DNA of 52,277 nt from JACQNR01 sp049515175 (lineage in GTDB: Bacteria; Acidobacteriota; Terriglobia; UBA7540), in NCBI GenBank assembly GCA_049515175.1, contig JBEKUI010000003.1, positions 1-52,277 on the forward strand. Reading direction: 5' to 3'. Positions 15,919-24,338 of the stretch are shown here, in pieces; position 1 is the stretch's first letter, and each line of letters opens with the position of its first letter. Below the pieces are notes generated by a model, which made no database searches, was not told the DNA's origin, and saw only the letters and a program-made list of their open reading frames with translations. The translations under genes and the position numbers were made by a program.

Positions 15919-17295
15919 TTACTTCCCGAGCAGCGCGAAGAAGCGCGCCACCGATTCCATGCCGCGGTAGAAGTTGGGTAGATGGAACTTCTCATTGGGG
16001 GCGTGCAGTTGGTCGTCGGGCAGGCCAAATCCCATCATCACACTCGGAATCCGCAGGGACTTCTGGAAAACGTCGACGATGGGGATGGAGCCACCGCCGC
16101 GAATGAAGACGGTCTTCTTGGCGAAGACTTGTTCCATGGCTTCCGCCCCCGCTGCGATCCAGCGGCTGTCAGTCGGAACCACGGAGGCCGGTGCCGTGCT
16201 CAGCACACGCACCGAAGTTTTGATGCCCGGCGGCGTCAGCTTCTTGACGTGCGCGGTGAACTGGCGGACGACTTCGCGGGGATTCATGTCCGGGACCAGG
16301 CGCATGCTGATTTTGGCCGTAGCGACGGAGGGGATCACGGTCTTCGCGCCCTCGGCCGTAAAGCCGCCGCGAATGCCGTGGACTTCCAAGGTCGGGCGCA
16401 CCCAGAGGCGCTCCAGGACCGGAATTCCCTTCTCTCCCACCAGCGCCGTTCCGCCGATCTCCTTCTTCAAGAACTCCTTCTCCTTGAAGGGGAGTTTTCT
16501 CCAATCCGCCACTTCCGCCCGGGTTGGCTTCTTCACGCGCTTATAGAAACCGGGGATCCGGATCTTTCCGTCCGGGCCTTTCAGGCCGGTAATCATTTCC
16601 GCCAGGGCCTGGAAGGGATTGGCAGCCGCGCCGCCGTACATGCCGGAATGGAGGTCGTGAGTGGAGCTTCGCGCCTCGACCTCGGTATAGACCAGCCCGC
16701 GCAAGCCGACGGTGATGGTGGGGAGTTCGGGCGCGAACATCTCCGTGTCGCAGACGAGTGCGGCGTCCGCCCGCAGCCGTTCCGGGTTCTCACCCACGTA
16801 CTGCTCGATATGCTCGCCGCCCATCTCCTCTTCCCCTTCGATGAGGAACTTGAGGTTGAGCGGCAGCCGGCCTTCCGTCTTAAGGAACGCCTCCGTAGCC
16901 TTGAGGAGAAGGTACGTTTGCCCTTTGTCATCCACGGCGCCGCGCGCGTAGATGTTGTCATTCCGCACCGTGGGTTCAAAGGGGGGAGAAAGCCACTCCT
17001 CCAGCGGGTCGGGCGGCTGCACGTCGTAGTGGCCGTAAACCAGCACTGTCGGCTTGCCCGGCGCCTCCAGCCATTCGCCGTACACCAGCGGATGCTGGCC
17101 GGGTTTTCCGGGAATAATCTCCACCTTCCGGATTCCCATGCCGCGCAATTCACCGGCGACAAACTCCGCCGCCCGCTGAATGTCCGGCTTGTGCTCAGGC
17201 AAAGTCGAGATACTGGGGATTCTGAGAAAATTCTTCAGTCCCTCGAGGAAACGTTCCCGGTTTTCCTGGAAATATGCATGAATGATGTCGTTCAC
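15919..17295 (-). CDS. M20-family metallodipeptidase
   Basis: 458 residues. A zinc peptidase of the M20 (PepV/carnosinase-like) family that hydrolyses dipeptides. Visible metal and catalytic residues: HYDVQPPD (first His and Asp), GAVDDKGQ (bridging Asp), EGEEEMGG (catalytic Glu and metal Glu), CDTEMF (metal Asp), and the C-terminal LHAPNEKFHL (last His). The dimerisation domain lies in the middle (SSTHDLHSGMYGG onward). I chose the GTG at 17295 because GGAGGGAAGAATT places GGAGG 8 nt upstream; an in-frame ATG at 17310 has no ribosome site. No signal peptide is present, so it is cytoplasmic. It lies about 100 nt downstream of the DUF5916 barrel gene on the same strand. Confidence 0.92.
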   Translation of the reverse strand: MNDIIHAYFQENRERFLEGLKNFLRIPSISTLPEHKPDIQRAAEFVAGELRGMGIRKVEIIPGKPGQHPLVYGEWLEAPGKPTVLVYGHYDVQPPDPLEEWLSPPFEPTVRNDNIYARGAVDDKGQTYLLLKATEAFLKTEGRLPLNLKFLIEGEEEMGGEHIEQYVGENPERLRADAALVCDTEMFAPELPTITVGLRGLVYTEVEARSSTHDLHSGMYGGAAANPFQALAEMITGLKGPDGKIRIPGFYKRVKKPTRAEVADWRKLPFKEKEFLKKEIGGTALVGEKGIPVLERLWVRPTLEVHGIRGGFTAEGAKTVIPSVATAKISMRLVPDMNPREVVRQFTAHVKKLTPPGIKTSVRVLSTAPASVVPTDSRWIAAGAEAMEQVFAKKTVFIRGGGSIPIVDVFQKSLRIPSVMMGFGLPDDQLHAPNEKFHLPNFYRGMESVARFFALLGK

Positions 17296-17396
17296 AATTC
17301 TTCCCTCCATATGGATTCGTTCTCGATAGCTGGCTTGAGGCCGGTCTCCATTCCTTGGTGATGCCGCGCCTCCCTCAATTCGTCTTCCGGCCACCG

Positions 17397-19679
17397 TCAA
17401 AACTGGTACAGATAGGACAGCTTTACGAACAACCCCGCCCCGGTCGAGAGCAGACCCGCCCGGGTGCGCTCCAGCAGTGCCGCCTGCGCGAGCGCCGCTC
17501 GATCGTAATTCTCCATCATGTTGTTGTACCCCACATAGAGGGCCGTGCCCGGGTGCACGAGATAGGTGAACAGGACGTCTCCCGTGAGCGTCTTGGCATA
17601 GTCGAGAGAAGTCAAATCCGCTCCCGGAAGGACGTTGGCGTATTGCCCGATGACCCTCAAGGAAAGCCGGGGCGTGAACTGATAGTTCCATCGCGAGCGA
17701 AAGATGTTGTTGTTGAAAATATTCCGGCCCTGTTCGATGGTCTGAAACCGGTTCTCGAGCACGGTATGCTCCACCGCCAGCCGCGCGGTGGGGCGCACCG
17801 TCATGCGGAAACTGACTTCATCTCCCTGACCGAGGTAAGGAGGCATGCTGTCGGGAGGCGAGAAGTTGATCTCCTCCCCCCAGGAGTAGTAAAGCCCGAC
17901 ACTGAACCAGCGGCTGCGCCAGGATTGCACGCCCAATTCGTAACCGCGTTCCAGGAAGTCATTTCCTTCATAACGTTCGCGCTTGTAGTGGTACTGGCCG
18001 GAAGCGTGTGTCAGTTGCGCGAACTCCACCCAGAAGCCGGGCCGCGCGGAGTAGTCCTGGCGGACGTTCGCGCAGTCATAGAGTACGTTGCCGCTGAAGT
18101 AGGGCTGCCAGGAGACCACCCATTCTCCCTCCGGCCGGAAGGCATAACCCGCGTAGCCGCCCACGGAGCGGTAGTTGATGCGGGGAAAGAAACCGCTCGC
18201 CACTTCAAAGTCCGGCGAGCGTTCGTTGTAGCCGAGCCAGGAACTCCAGTGGCGCGTGAAACGGTCAAGGCCGAATTGCAGGCTATAACCCTGTTTGGCA
18301 TCACCCTCAAGGTCGCGGCTGAAGGTCTTGAGAGTCTGAAATCCCAATCCGGAGTTTTTCGAGAACTTCCAGCGGCCGTCCGCACCCAGAACGCGGTTGT
18401 AAGATCCTATGAACTCCCGGTCGCTCCAGATCATGCCCAGGTTGGACTGGCGGTGAATATCGCGGCTCACCCGGAAGATATCGAAGAAGGCGCGGTGGCC
18501 GAAGGAGGGATCGTCGGGAGCCACGGCCTCTCCCGGGCCGCGATCGTCCGCGGCGAGTGCAGCAATCGTGTAAGGCCCCGTCTTGCCCGTCAGCTTCACA
18601 CCAAACTGCGGGTCGACAATGCGCCGGGTGAAGACCACTTGCGTTGGAGTGTCAAAGTACCGGCTGTTTTCCAGGAAGAACGGACGCAACTCGGGAAAGA
18701 AAACCTCAAAGCGGCGGTTCACGGTGATCTGGGGCTGGTCGGATTCCACCTGGCTGAAGTCGGGATTGACCGTGGCGTCGAGCGTGAGATTTGAGGCAAC
18801 CACCCACTTCGCGTCGAGGCCCAGGCGCTCTTTCAGTTTGTCGCGGACGAAGCGGCCGGTCTCGTCGTTCAAATAGCGGCGGGAGGAGAAAAAGCCGTAT
18901 GGCGTCAGCTGGAAATTCTTGCCGGCCGATATCCGCTCCAACCCCCGGACTTCCGCCTCCTGCGTCAGCCAGCCGCTCACCCCACGTGAGATGGGCGGCC
19001 AGGTGCTGGATTCATCTAAGCGGGGAATCGAGCGGCTCAGGAAAATTCCCCAGGTTTGCTTTTCCTCCGGGGGGAAACGGAGGCTCCGGAAAGGAATGGT
19101 CATCAGCACGGCATAGCCGCCGGGTGTCAACTGCCCCTCGGAATGCCACAGCGTGTCGAAGCTCGAATCGTCACCGCGCATTTCGTCGACGATAGCATCC
19201 GCCTGAATCCCGTGAGGATTCGCTGAGAAGGAGTAGCCTCGCCGGTGATCGTAGTAGGTATCGATGATCACGCCCACGTGGTCGTCTCCACCGATGGCGT
19301 CGCGGCGCGTGACGTGGGCACGAATCAGGCTAGGCTCGCGATCCTCACACATGAATCCCACATAGAGGTTCTTGCCATCGTAGGCCAGATAGGCGGTGGT
19401 CGGCTGGCTGGCCGGCACGCCCTCTTTTGGATCGTACTGGACGAAATCCTTCACCACCGCCGTCCGGCGCTGCGCCTCGCCACTCAAGACTTCTTGCATC
19501 GTCAGTGGGTGATCCACGCGCGGGATGGAAGTGAAGAGTGATGGAGGGGCGTCGGCGGACTTCCCGGAGGCACTCCAACCCTCCTGCCCCGCGCTCGCGA
19601 CGAACAGGACGAGGAGCGCAACGCGGGCGGCCCACCGCGCGGTGGAAACTGTTTTCACAAGTTGAATCACACTGCGCAT
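17397..19679 (-). CDS. DUF5916 outer-membrane beta-barrel protein with CBM9-like domain
   Basis: 760 residues. A signal peptide (AARVALLVLFVASAGQEGWS) precedes a CBM9-like beta-sandwich (about 55-235), recognisable from TAYLAYDGKNLYVGFMCED, HVGVIIDTYYDHRRGYSFSA and GGYAVLMTIPFRSLRF. The rest is a large barrel of the DUF5916 type: NLTLDATVNPDFSQVESDQ, FFPELRPFFLENSRYF, then alternating strands ending in the C-terminal Phe (SYLYQF) that outer-membrane assembly recognises. The family's function is unknown; carbohydrate or surface polymer handling is often guessed from the CBM9-like part. I took the ATG at 19679; an in-frame TTG at 19700 is an alternative. Neither has a clear ribosome site. Confidence 0.9.
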   Translation of the reverse strand: MRSVIQLVKTVSTARWAARVALLVLFVASAGQEGWSASGKSADAPPSLFTSIPRVDHPLTMQEVLSGEAQRRTAVVKDFVQYDPKEGVPASQPTTAYLAYDGKNLYVGFMCEDREPSLIRAHVTRRDAIGGDDHVGVIIDTYYDHRRGYSFSANPHGIQADAIVDEMRGDDSSFDTLWHSEGQLTPGGYAVLMTIPFRSLRFPPEEKQTWGIFLSRSIPRLDESSTWPPISRGVSGWLTQEAEVRGLERISAGKNFQLTPYGFFSSRRYLNDETGRFVRDKLKERLGLDAKWVVASNLTLDATVNPDFSQVESDQPQITVNRRFEVFFPELRPFFLENSRYFDTPTQVVFTRRIVDPQFGVKLTGKTGPYTIAALAADDRGPGEAVAPDDPSFGHRAFFDIFRVSRDIHRQSNLGMIWSDREFIGSYNRVLGADGRWKFSKNSGLGFQTLKTFSRDLEGDAKQGYSLQFGLDRFTRHWSSWLGYNERSPDFEVASGFFPRINYRSVGGYAGYAFRPEGEWVVSWQPYFSGNVLYDCANVRQDYSARPGFWVEFAQLTHASGQYHYKRERYEGNDFLERGYELGVQSWRSRWFSVGLYYSWGEEINFSPPDSMPPYLGQGDEVSFRMTVRPTARLAVEHTVLENRFQTIEQGRNIFNNNIFRSRWNYQFTPRLSLRVIGQYANVLPGADLTSLDYAKTLTGDVLFTYLVHPGTALYVGYNNMMENYDRAALAQAALLERTRAGLLSTGAGLFVKLSYLYQF

Positions 19680-19823
19680 CCGTGTTTCGAACCCAGTCAA
19701 GAAGGACTTTCTACGGCACGGGCGGCGATGGGACTTGCTCGGCCATCCAGCTTAGCGCGCTTCCGTCCGCAGGGCAAGCACGCCAAAAGCCCTGAACCCG
19801 GCTTTCTCTGCCGCTCTTTTGGC

Positions 19824-19832
19824 TGCTAAAAT
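19824..19832 (+). promoter_or_regulatory. Extended -10 promoter of the HEGGH membrane protein gene
   Basis: TGCTAAAAT, an extended -10 (TGnTAAAAT) without a good -35. A start near 19839 and the AGGAG at 19837-19841 would leave a very short leader before the ATG at 19851. Confidence 0.35.
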
Positions 19833-19850
19833 GCGCAGGAGATTTCGTGC

Positions 19851-20399
19851 ATGGAATTCGACTTCCTTGAAACGCTGCAGGAAGACTGGCAACCCCTGTC
19901 GAAGGTGACGCGCGCCGCCTGGGTGGGATTCTATATCCTTTTCCTGGGGTATGCCGCGCTCACCCATAGTGAATCCCTTTTCATTGATCCAGTCTTCGTG
20001 CCCATCCACGAGGGCGGGCACTTGCTGTTCGGATGGTTTGGCGTGTGGCCGGGAGTTCTAGGCGGGACAGCTTTGCAGCTCGGTGTTCCGCTTGCACTGG
20101 CGGTTTTCTTCATCTTTCAGCGCCAACTGCCGGGTACTGCCATCTGCATTTTCTTCTGCTTCGAGAATTTCCTGGGTATCGCCACTTACATGGCGGACTC
20201 GCTCGCCCAACAGGGAAACTACGTGACCGTCGGCGCCGGCGGCGACACCATTCACGACTGGTTCTTCATCTTCTCCAACCTCGGCCTCCTCGACCACTTC
20301 CTGCTCATCGCCCGCCTCACGCGGATCCTCGGCTGGCTGGGGATGATCGCAACCGTCGCCTGGCTGGCATACCGCGGAAGACGGCGCCTCACGAGCTGA
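19851..20399 (+). CDS. Small multi-pass membrane protein with an HEGGH (HExxH) motif
   Basis: 182 residues with four or five hydrophobic segments: AAWVGFYILFLGYAAL, HLLFGWFGVWPGVLGGTALQ, LALAVFFIFQ, a middle helix (AICIFFCFENFLGIATYMAD) and a C-terminal pair around LLIARLTRILGWLGMIATVAW. The motif FVPIHEGGHLLFGWFG contains HExxH at the mouth of a helix, as in site-2 proteases (M50), and GGDTIHDWFFIFSNLGLLDH later supplies conserved-looking Asp and His residues that could complete a zinc site. This suggests an integral-membrane metallopeptidase, but the family is uncharacterised as far as I know. AGGAG 9 nt upstream supports the start. It stands alone between a divergent barrel gene and a convergent pgsA. 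Confidence 0.85.
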   Translation: MEFDFLETLQEDWQPLSKVTRAAWVGFYILFLGYAALTHSESLFIDPVFVPIHEGGHLLFGWFGVWPGVLGGTALQLGVPLALAVFFIFQRQLPGTAICIFFCFENFLGIATYMADSLAQQGNYVTVGAGGDTIHDWFFIFSNLGLLDHFLLIARLTRILGWLGMIATVAWLAYRGRRRLTS

Positions 20400-20472
20400 A
20401 TCCAGCGCAGCCCGGAAGTCGCGCTGCGAAGGATTCTCTCGGGCGCTTCCAGCAGCGTGTTTCGCCGCCTTC

Positions 20473-21030
20473 TTATTCGTCAGGATGCGAGTAGCGGTGC
20501 CGCACGATCACCAGGTAGTGCAGACCTGATGCCACCGTCAATGCCATCGTGAGGTAAGCGCCCGCCTGAACCACCAGGAGACTGATGATCGCGATTCCCG
20601 CCTGGTGCCCGACCGCCAGAAAAATCATCATCACCTGCATGGCGGTGGAGGCTTTGCCCAGGGCGGTGGGGCGGAAGGATCGGTAGCCGGCAACGAGAAT
20701 AATGAGCAACGCGGTGAGCAGGATGGCCACATCCCGGCTCAGCACCATGATGGTCAGCCACCAAGGCAACGCGTCGCGGAAGGCGAGGGTCAGGTAGGCC
20801 GTAGTCATCAGCACCTTGTCAGCGATGGGATCGAGCGCCACGCCCAGCGGCGATTCCTGATGGAAAATCCGGGCCACGTTGCCGTCCACCACGTCGGAAA
20901 CCGCTGCCGCAACCAGCACGCCGAGCGCCCACGTGTAGGTCCGATCGATCACCAGCATGGCGAAGATGGGAACAAAAACCAAGCGCAGAATGGTGATCTG
21001 GTTGGCCGGCGTCAGAACGCGGGAAGTCAT
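20473..21030 (-). CDS. pgsA: CDP-alcohol phosphatidyltransferase (PgsA-like)
   Basis: 185 residues from the ATG at 21030. An inner-membrane enzyme that joins CDP-diacylglycerol to glycerol-3-phosphate to make phosphatidylglycerophosphate. The full CDP-alcohol signature is present: Asp49-Gly50-x2-Ala53-Arg54-x8-Gly63-x3-Asp67-x3-Asp71 (VVDGNVARIFHQESPLGVAL, then DPIADK). The N-terminus NQITILRLVFVPIFAMLVI and five or six helices fit the family. It lies last in a minus-strand run with a 105-residue unknown gene and the DUF1684 gene. The exact alcohol acceptor (glycerol-3-phosphate versus another) is assigned by resemblance. Confidence 0.9.
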   Translation of the reverse strand: MTSRVLTPANQITILRLVFVPIFAMLVIDRTYTWALGVLVAAAVSDVVDGNVARIFHQESPLGVALDPIADKVLMTTAYLTLAFRDALPWWLTIMVLSRDVAILLTALLIILVAGYRSFRPTALGKASTAMQVMMIFLAVGHQAGIAIISLLVVQAGAYLTMALTVASGLHYLVIVRHRYSHPDE

Positions 21031-21145
21031 CGGTACAAAGTTAACACAGCGAGCGCGCCATCGGCCTTTCAAACTTCGGGCTGGGGCCACGGGAGGGGGG
21101 GGAACGTCGACACTCGGGCCGCGATCAAGCTCTCCTGGGGTCCCT

Positions 21146-21463
21146 TCACATGCGGGTGATATTGATACCGAGATATTCCTGGACCGTAACGCCGGTTTTC
21201 TGAAAGAAGCGGTCGGAGAGCGAGGGCAGCGAGCCGCTGGGCTCGTCGGCAGCGATGCGCTCCACCCGGTGCAGGGGGAAGAAGATGGTCGCCATGCCCA
21301 CGGCGGTGTCTTCCCGGTTGATGATCTGGCGGACGAAGTCGTCGAAGGAATTGATATCAATCCCGCGCACCGTCACACCCGCCGGGTGGAGCGCCTGGAG
21401 CTGGCCCCAGATTTTCTCCTTGGGGGAATTCAGGGTCAGGATCACGATGCTGTTGATTTCCAC
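21146..21463 (-). CDS. Conserved-looking small protein of unknown function
   Basis: 105 residues from a GTG at 21463, with GGAAGTGAGG just upstream. No signal peptide or membrane segment. The sequence reads like a compact soluble domain that may act with RNA or nucleotides (IVILTLNSPKEKIWGQLQAL, AGVTVRGIDINSFDDFVRQI, then TIFFPLHRVERIAADEPSG). I recall similar short acidobacterial proteins but cannot name a family. It starts 4 nt after the DUF1684 stop, so the two are translationally coupled, and pgsA follows 116 nt later. No function should be assumed. Confidence 0.75.
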   Translation of the reverse strand: MEINSIVILTLNSPKEKIWGQLQALHPAGVTVRGIDINSFDDFVRQIINREDTAVGMATIFFPLHRVERIAADEPSGSLPSLSDRFFQKTGVTVQEYLGINITRM

Positions 21464-21466
21464 GCC

Positions 21467-22366
21467 TCACTTCCTTTCTTTTTTCGCGTGCGAGCTCACG
21501 TGACCGTAGCGCATCTCTCCCGCCTCAATGCGCACCGTGAGCCGATTCTGTCGCGGAGGAAGCGGGCACGTCGCGTAAGGCGTAAACGCGCAGGGGGGAT
21601 TCACCGCCTGGTTGAAATCCAGAATGACGTCGCCGTTCCGAGGCCTATCGGCGTACAGAAATCGTCCCGCCGCGTAGGTTTCTTTCGACGAGGTGAGGTC
21701 CTTGAAGATGAAGAAGAGCTCGTCGCCTTCCTCGACTGGCTCCAGCCGGTACGCCCTCCCGCCCAGTGTGAACTCCGCGTAGCCGGGGCACGATTCCTCG
21801 GTCGTATCACCTAGAATGTTCGGGACCGCGATCTTGCGGGGCGGAGAGTAGGGAATAAACTTCGCCTTGAGGCGATAACTCTCGCGGATTGGGAAATAGT
21901 TCAAGCCCGCAAACGATTCCCGCGCCAGGCTGTTCCTGTCCTTGATGCGGATGCCGTAGCGGCTGCCGCGCTCAATCACCAGCATCGTGAGGTCCCGGAC
22001 GCGCAGCAGGTCCGGCGAGCCCGCCGCGTCGGATTCCATCAATTCCCGCACCGCCGGCCTCCCGTCGAGGGTCGCTCCCGCCCCCGGCGCGCTTTCAAAG
22101 CGCACCTCGCCATTCTGCAAGTAGAACGTCCCCACGGCGGCGGGTGCCGTGCCGGGCGGAAGGACGATATCGCTCGCCGGGTCGCAGCCCACGGTGTTCC
22201 GACCTTCCTTCAGCCAGACCCGCCCCACCAGGGCGAGCCAGCCGTCTTCGGATTTGAGGCGCGCCTCGCGCTCGCGCCGCCACTGCTCGATCTGCTCGCG
22301 ATAAGACGGCGGCGGCGCCGGCAACAGCAGAAGCAGGACGGGGATCAAGAACTGTGCAACCGACAA
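21467..22366 (-). CDS. DUF1684-family secreted protein
   Basis: 299 residues with an N-terminal signal or anchor (AQFLIPVLLLLLPAPPPSYR). DUF1684 landmarks are clear: the WRREREARLKSEDGWLALVG opening, VWLKEGRNTVG, NYFPIRESYRLKAKFIPY, FFIFKDLTSSKETYAAGRFL and the C-terminal DFNQAVNPPCAFTPYATCPL followed by PPRQNRLTVRIEAGE. The conserved Cys-containing core suggests a small-molecule or metal-binding fold, but the family's function is unknown. The frame opens with TTG at 22366, with GGAG about 12 nt upstream; no ATG alternative fits the signal peptide. It sits 25 nt after scoB on the same strand. Confidence 0.88.
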   Translation of the reverse strand: MSVAQFLIPVLLLLLPAPPPSYREQIEQWRREREARLKSEDGWLALVGRVWLKEGRNTVGCDPASDIVLPPGTAPAAVGTFYLQNGEVRFESAPGAGATLDGRPAVRELMESDAAGSPDLLRVRDLTMLVIERGSRYGIRIKDRNSLARESFAGLNYFPIRESYRLKAKFIPYSPPRKIAVPNILGDTTEESCPGYAEFTLGGRAYRLEPVEEGDELFFIFKDLTSSKETYAAGRFLYADRPRNGDVILDFNQAVNPPCAFTPYATCPLPPRQNRLTVRIEAGEMRYGHVSSHAKKERK

Positions 22367-22391
22367 GGGAATGCGCTCCGTGCCGAATACT

Positions 22392-23045
22392 TCAAATCGT
22401 CATGGTCTTCAGATCAGGACTGACGCGCAGCCGGGGCTCGGTGAATTTCTGGACTTCTCCCACCGTCGTCCCGGCCGCAACTTCCTTCAACAACAAACCC
22501 TGCGGTGTGACGTCAATGACTGCGAGCTCAGTAATGATGGTGTGCACGACGCCCACGCCGGTGAGCGGCAGTGTGCACTCGCGAAGGATCTTGGGCTTGC
22601 CATCGCGCGAAGTATGCTCCATGGTGACGATGACGCGCTTTGCCGCCGCCACCAGGTCCATCGCCCCGCCCATGCCCTTCACCATTTTGCCCGGGATCAT
22701 CCAGTTGGCGAGATTGCCTTTCTCATCCACTTCCATGGCGCCGAGAATCGTCAAGTCGATGTGCCCGCCGCGAATCATCGCGAAAGATTGCGCGCTGTCG
22801 AAGTAGGCGCAACCGGGGATCTCCGAAATCGTTTCCTTGCCGGCGTTGACGAGATCGGGATCTTCCTCGCCCTCGAAGGGATAAGGTCCGACGCCAAGCA
22901 TGCCATTCTCCGATTGCAGCACCACCTCGATGCCCGCCGGAATGTAGTTTGCCACCAGCGTCGGCATGCCGATTCCGAGGTTCACATAGTGGCCGTCTCG
23001 GACTTCCTGGGCCACGCGGCGCACTATAATTTCGCGCTTGTCCAT
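22392..23045 (-). CDS. scoB: 3-oxoacid CoA-transferase, subunit B
   Basis: 217 residues. The beta subunit of succinyl-CoA:3-ketoacid CoA-transferase, which moves CoA from succinyl-CoA to acetoacetate so that ketone bodies can be burned. The catalytic Glu lies in LQSENGMLGVGP, and the family features YVNLGIGMPTLVANYIP and RGGHIDLTILGAMEVDEKGN are present. Length is normal. The ATG overlaps the scoA stop as TGATG, so the two subunits are translationally coupled. A cytoplasmic heterotetramer is expected. Confidence 0.96.
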   Translation of the reverse strand: MDKREIIVRRVAQEVRDGHYVNLGIGMPTLVANYIPAGIEVVLQSENGMLGVGPYPFEGEEDPDLVNAGKETISEIPGCAYFDSAQSFAMIRGGHIDLTILGAMEVDEKGNLANWMIPGKMVKGMGGAMDLVAAAKRVIVTMEHTSRDGKPKILRECTLPLTGVGVVHTIITELAVIDVTPQGLLLKEVAAGTTVGEVQKFTEPRLRVSPDLKTMTI

Positions 23046-23743
23046 CAGCTTCGCGTCCTCACCCTGCGGCGCTCGATCCGCTTGTGATAGCCCGGCCCCT
23101 GGATGATGCGCCGGACGTAGATCCCCTGCGTGACGATTGACTCGGGATCGAGCGTGCCCAGTTCGACGATCTGCTCCACCTCCGCGATGGTCACGCGCGC
23201 TGCCGTCGCCATCATGGGGTTGAAGTTGCGCGCCGTCTTGCGGTAGATGAGATTCCCCCAGCGGTCGCCTTGGTACGCCTTCACAAGCGCGAAGTCGGCT
23301 TTGAGCGCGGTCTCGAGCAGGTAGGGCCGGCCGTCGAACTCGCGCACTTCCTTGCCCTTCGCGACGACCGTTCCCACTCCCGTCGGAGTGAAGAACGCCG
23401 GAATTCCCGCCCCGCCGGCCCGAATGCGCTCGGAGAAACTGCCCTGAGGGATCAGATCGGCTTCCAGCTGACCCTTCATCACCAACTCTTCGTAAAGCTT
23501 GTTGTCGCCGATGTAGGTGCCGATAATTTTCTTGATCTGCCCGTTTTCCAGCCAGCGGCCCACGCCAAAACCCTCCACGCCGGCGTTGTTGCTGATGACG
23601 ATGAGATTGCCCACCCCCCTGACGCGCACCGCCTCAATCAGATTTTCGGGAATGCCGCAGAGCCCGAACCCGCCCACCATGATCGTGGCGCCGTCGAAGA
23701 TGTCGGTGACGGCAGCTTCTGCGCTGGGAAAGATTTTGTTCAC
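23045..23743 (-). CDS. scoA: 3-oxoacid CoA-transferase, subunit A
   Basis: 232 residues. The alpha subunit: TIMVGGFGLCGIPENLIEAV near the N-terminus is the CoA-binding glycine region, with NNAGVEGFGVGRWLENGQIK, PQGSFSERIRAGGAGIPAFF and NFNPMMATAARVTIAEVEQI as expected. The frame opens with GTG at 23743, with only a weak GGA upstream. It is followed directly by scoB. An inverted repeat (23792-23819) lies between it and the upstream DinB gene and may mark its leader. Confidence 0.95.
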   Translation of the reverse strand: MNKIFPSAEAAVTDIFDGATIMVGGFGLCGIPENLIEAVRVRGVGNLIVISNNAGVEGFGVGRWLENGQIKKIIGTYIGDNKLYEELVMKGQLEADLIPQGSFSERIRAGGAGIPAFFTPTGVGTVVAKGKEVREFDGRPYLLETALKADFALVKAYQGDRWGNLIYRKTARNFNPMMATAARVTIAEVEQIVELGTLDPESIVTQGIYVRRIIQGPGYHKRIERRRVRTRS

Positions 23744-23791
23744 AAGTTCCGTCGGGACTCAGGGTAGCAGCTTATCGCTCCGCTGTTCGTC

Positions 23792-23819
23792 TCCGTTGTC
23801 AGTGATCAAGGACAACGGA
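23792..23819. repeat. Inverted repeat between the DinB gene and scoA
   Basis: TCCGTTGTC, a 10-nt loop, GACAACGGA: a perfect 9-bp stem. It overlaps a GACNACG heptamer duplication at 23811-23824. No T tract follows on either strand, so it is not a standard terminator. Confidence 0.6.
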
Positions 23820-23834
23820 CCACGGACGCCCCTC

Positions 23835-24338
23835 CTAACTCAGCTTGTAGTAATTCCGCATGTTGCCGATGTGCGGGTAGAGCGCGTATCGTTTCACTTC
23901 CAGGATCTGTTTCAGGTGTCCCAGGTCGTGGAAGGCCCATTCGCAAACGAACTCTTCGGCGGTCATCTCGCCGATCTTCTCGTGCGTTCCTCGGCGCTTG
24001 AGTTGCGCGGGGCGGAGCGATTTCAACCATTTCAAATTGGCGCGGCGCTGGCGCGCCCAGGATTCGAGCGTACGTTTGGGATCCGTCCGGTCGTAGCGCT
24101 TCTCGACGGCACGCGCCTCCTGATCAAACGACCGGAGCAAAGGATGTTCCTGGCCGAGGATGGCTTCAATACGGCCACGAAAACCCGGCCCTTCGACGTC
24201 TTCCAGGTGCGCAAGAATTTCCTGCACCGACCACTTGCCGGGCGCCGGCCTCTTTCGAATTTCGCGCGCTGACATCGCGGCGACTTCCCGGCGGATTTTT
24301 GCGGGAGTCGTAGCCAAGATTTCAATGACGGTCTTCAT
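23835..24338 (-). CDS. DinB-family four-helix protein
   Basis: 167 residues from the ATG at 24338. DinB/DUF664-type proteins are four-helix bundles that bind a divalent metal through three His and include thiol-dependent transferases. Candidate ligands are in SVQEILAHLEDVEGPGFRGR (His) and EEFVCEWAFHDLGHLKQILE (two His spaced HDLGH). A conserved Trp-rich centre (LESWARQRRANLKWLKSLR) also fits. It overlaps the 3' end of the cyclase gene by 17 nt and is followed by scoA, so it is probably in that transcript. The substrate is unknown. Confidence 0.88.
   Translation of the reverse strand: MKTVIEILATTPAKIRREVAAMSAREIRKRPAPGKWSVQEILAHLEDVEGPGFRGRIEAILGQEHPLLRSFDQEARAVEKRYDRTDPKRTLESWARQRRANLKWLKSLRPAQLKRRGTHEKIGEMTAEEFVCEWAFHDLGHLKQILEVKRYALYPHIGNMRNYYKLS

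Noticed and set aside
17296..17310. ATG at 17310 as the start of the M20 peptidase
   Set aside because: It has no ribosome site, and GGAGG lies downstream of it at the right distance for the GTG at 17295.
19680..19700. GGGTTCGAA on the minus strand as a tRNA T-loop
   Set aside because: The flanking bases do not form a T stem and no acceptor or anticodon arm can be drawn.
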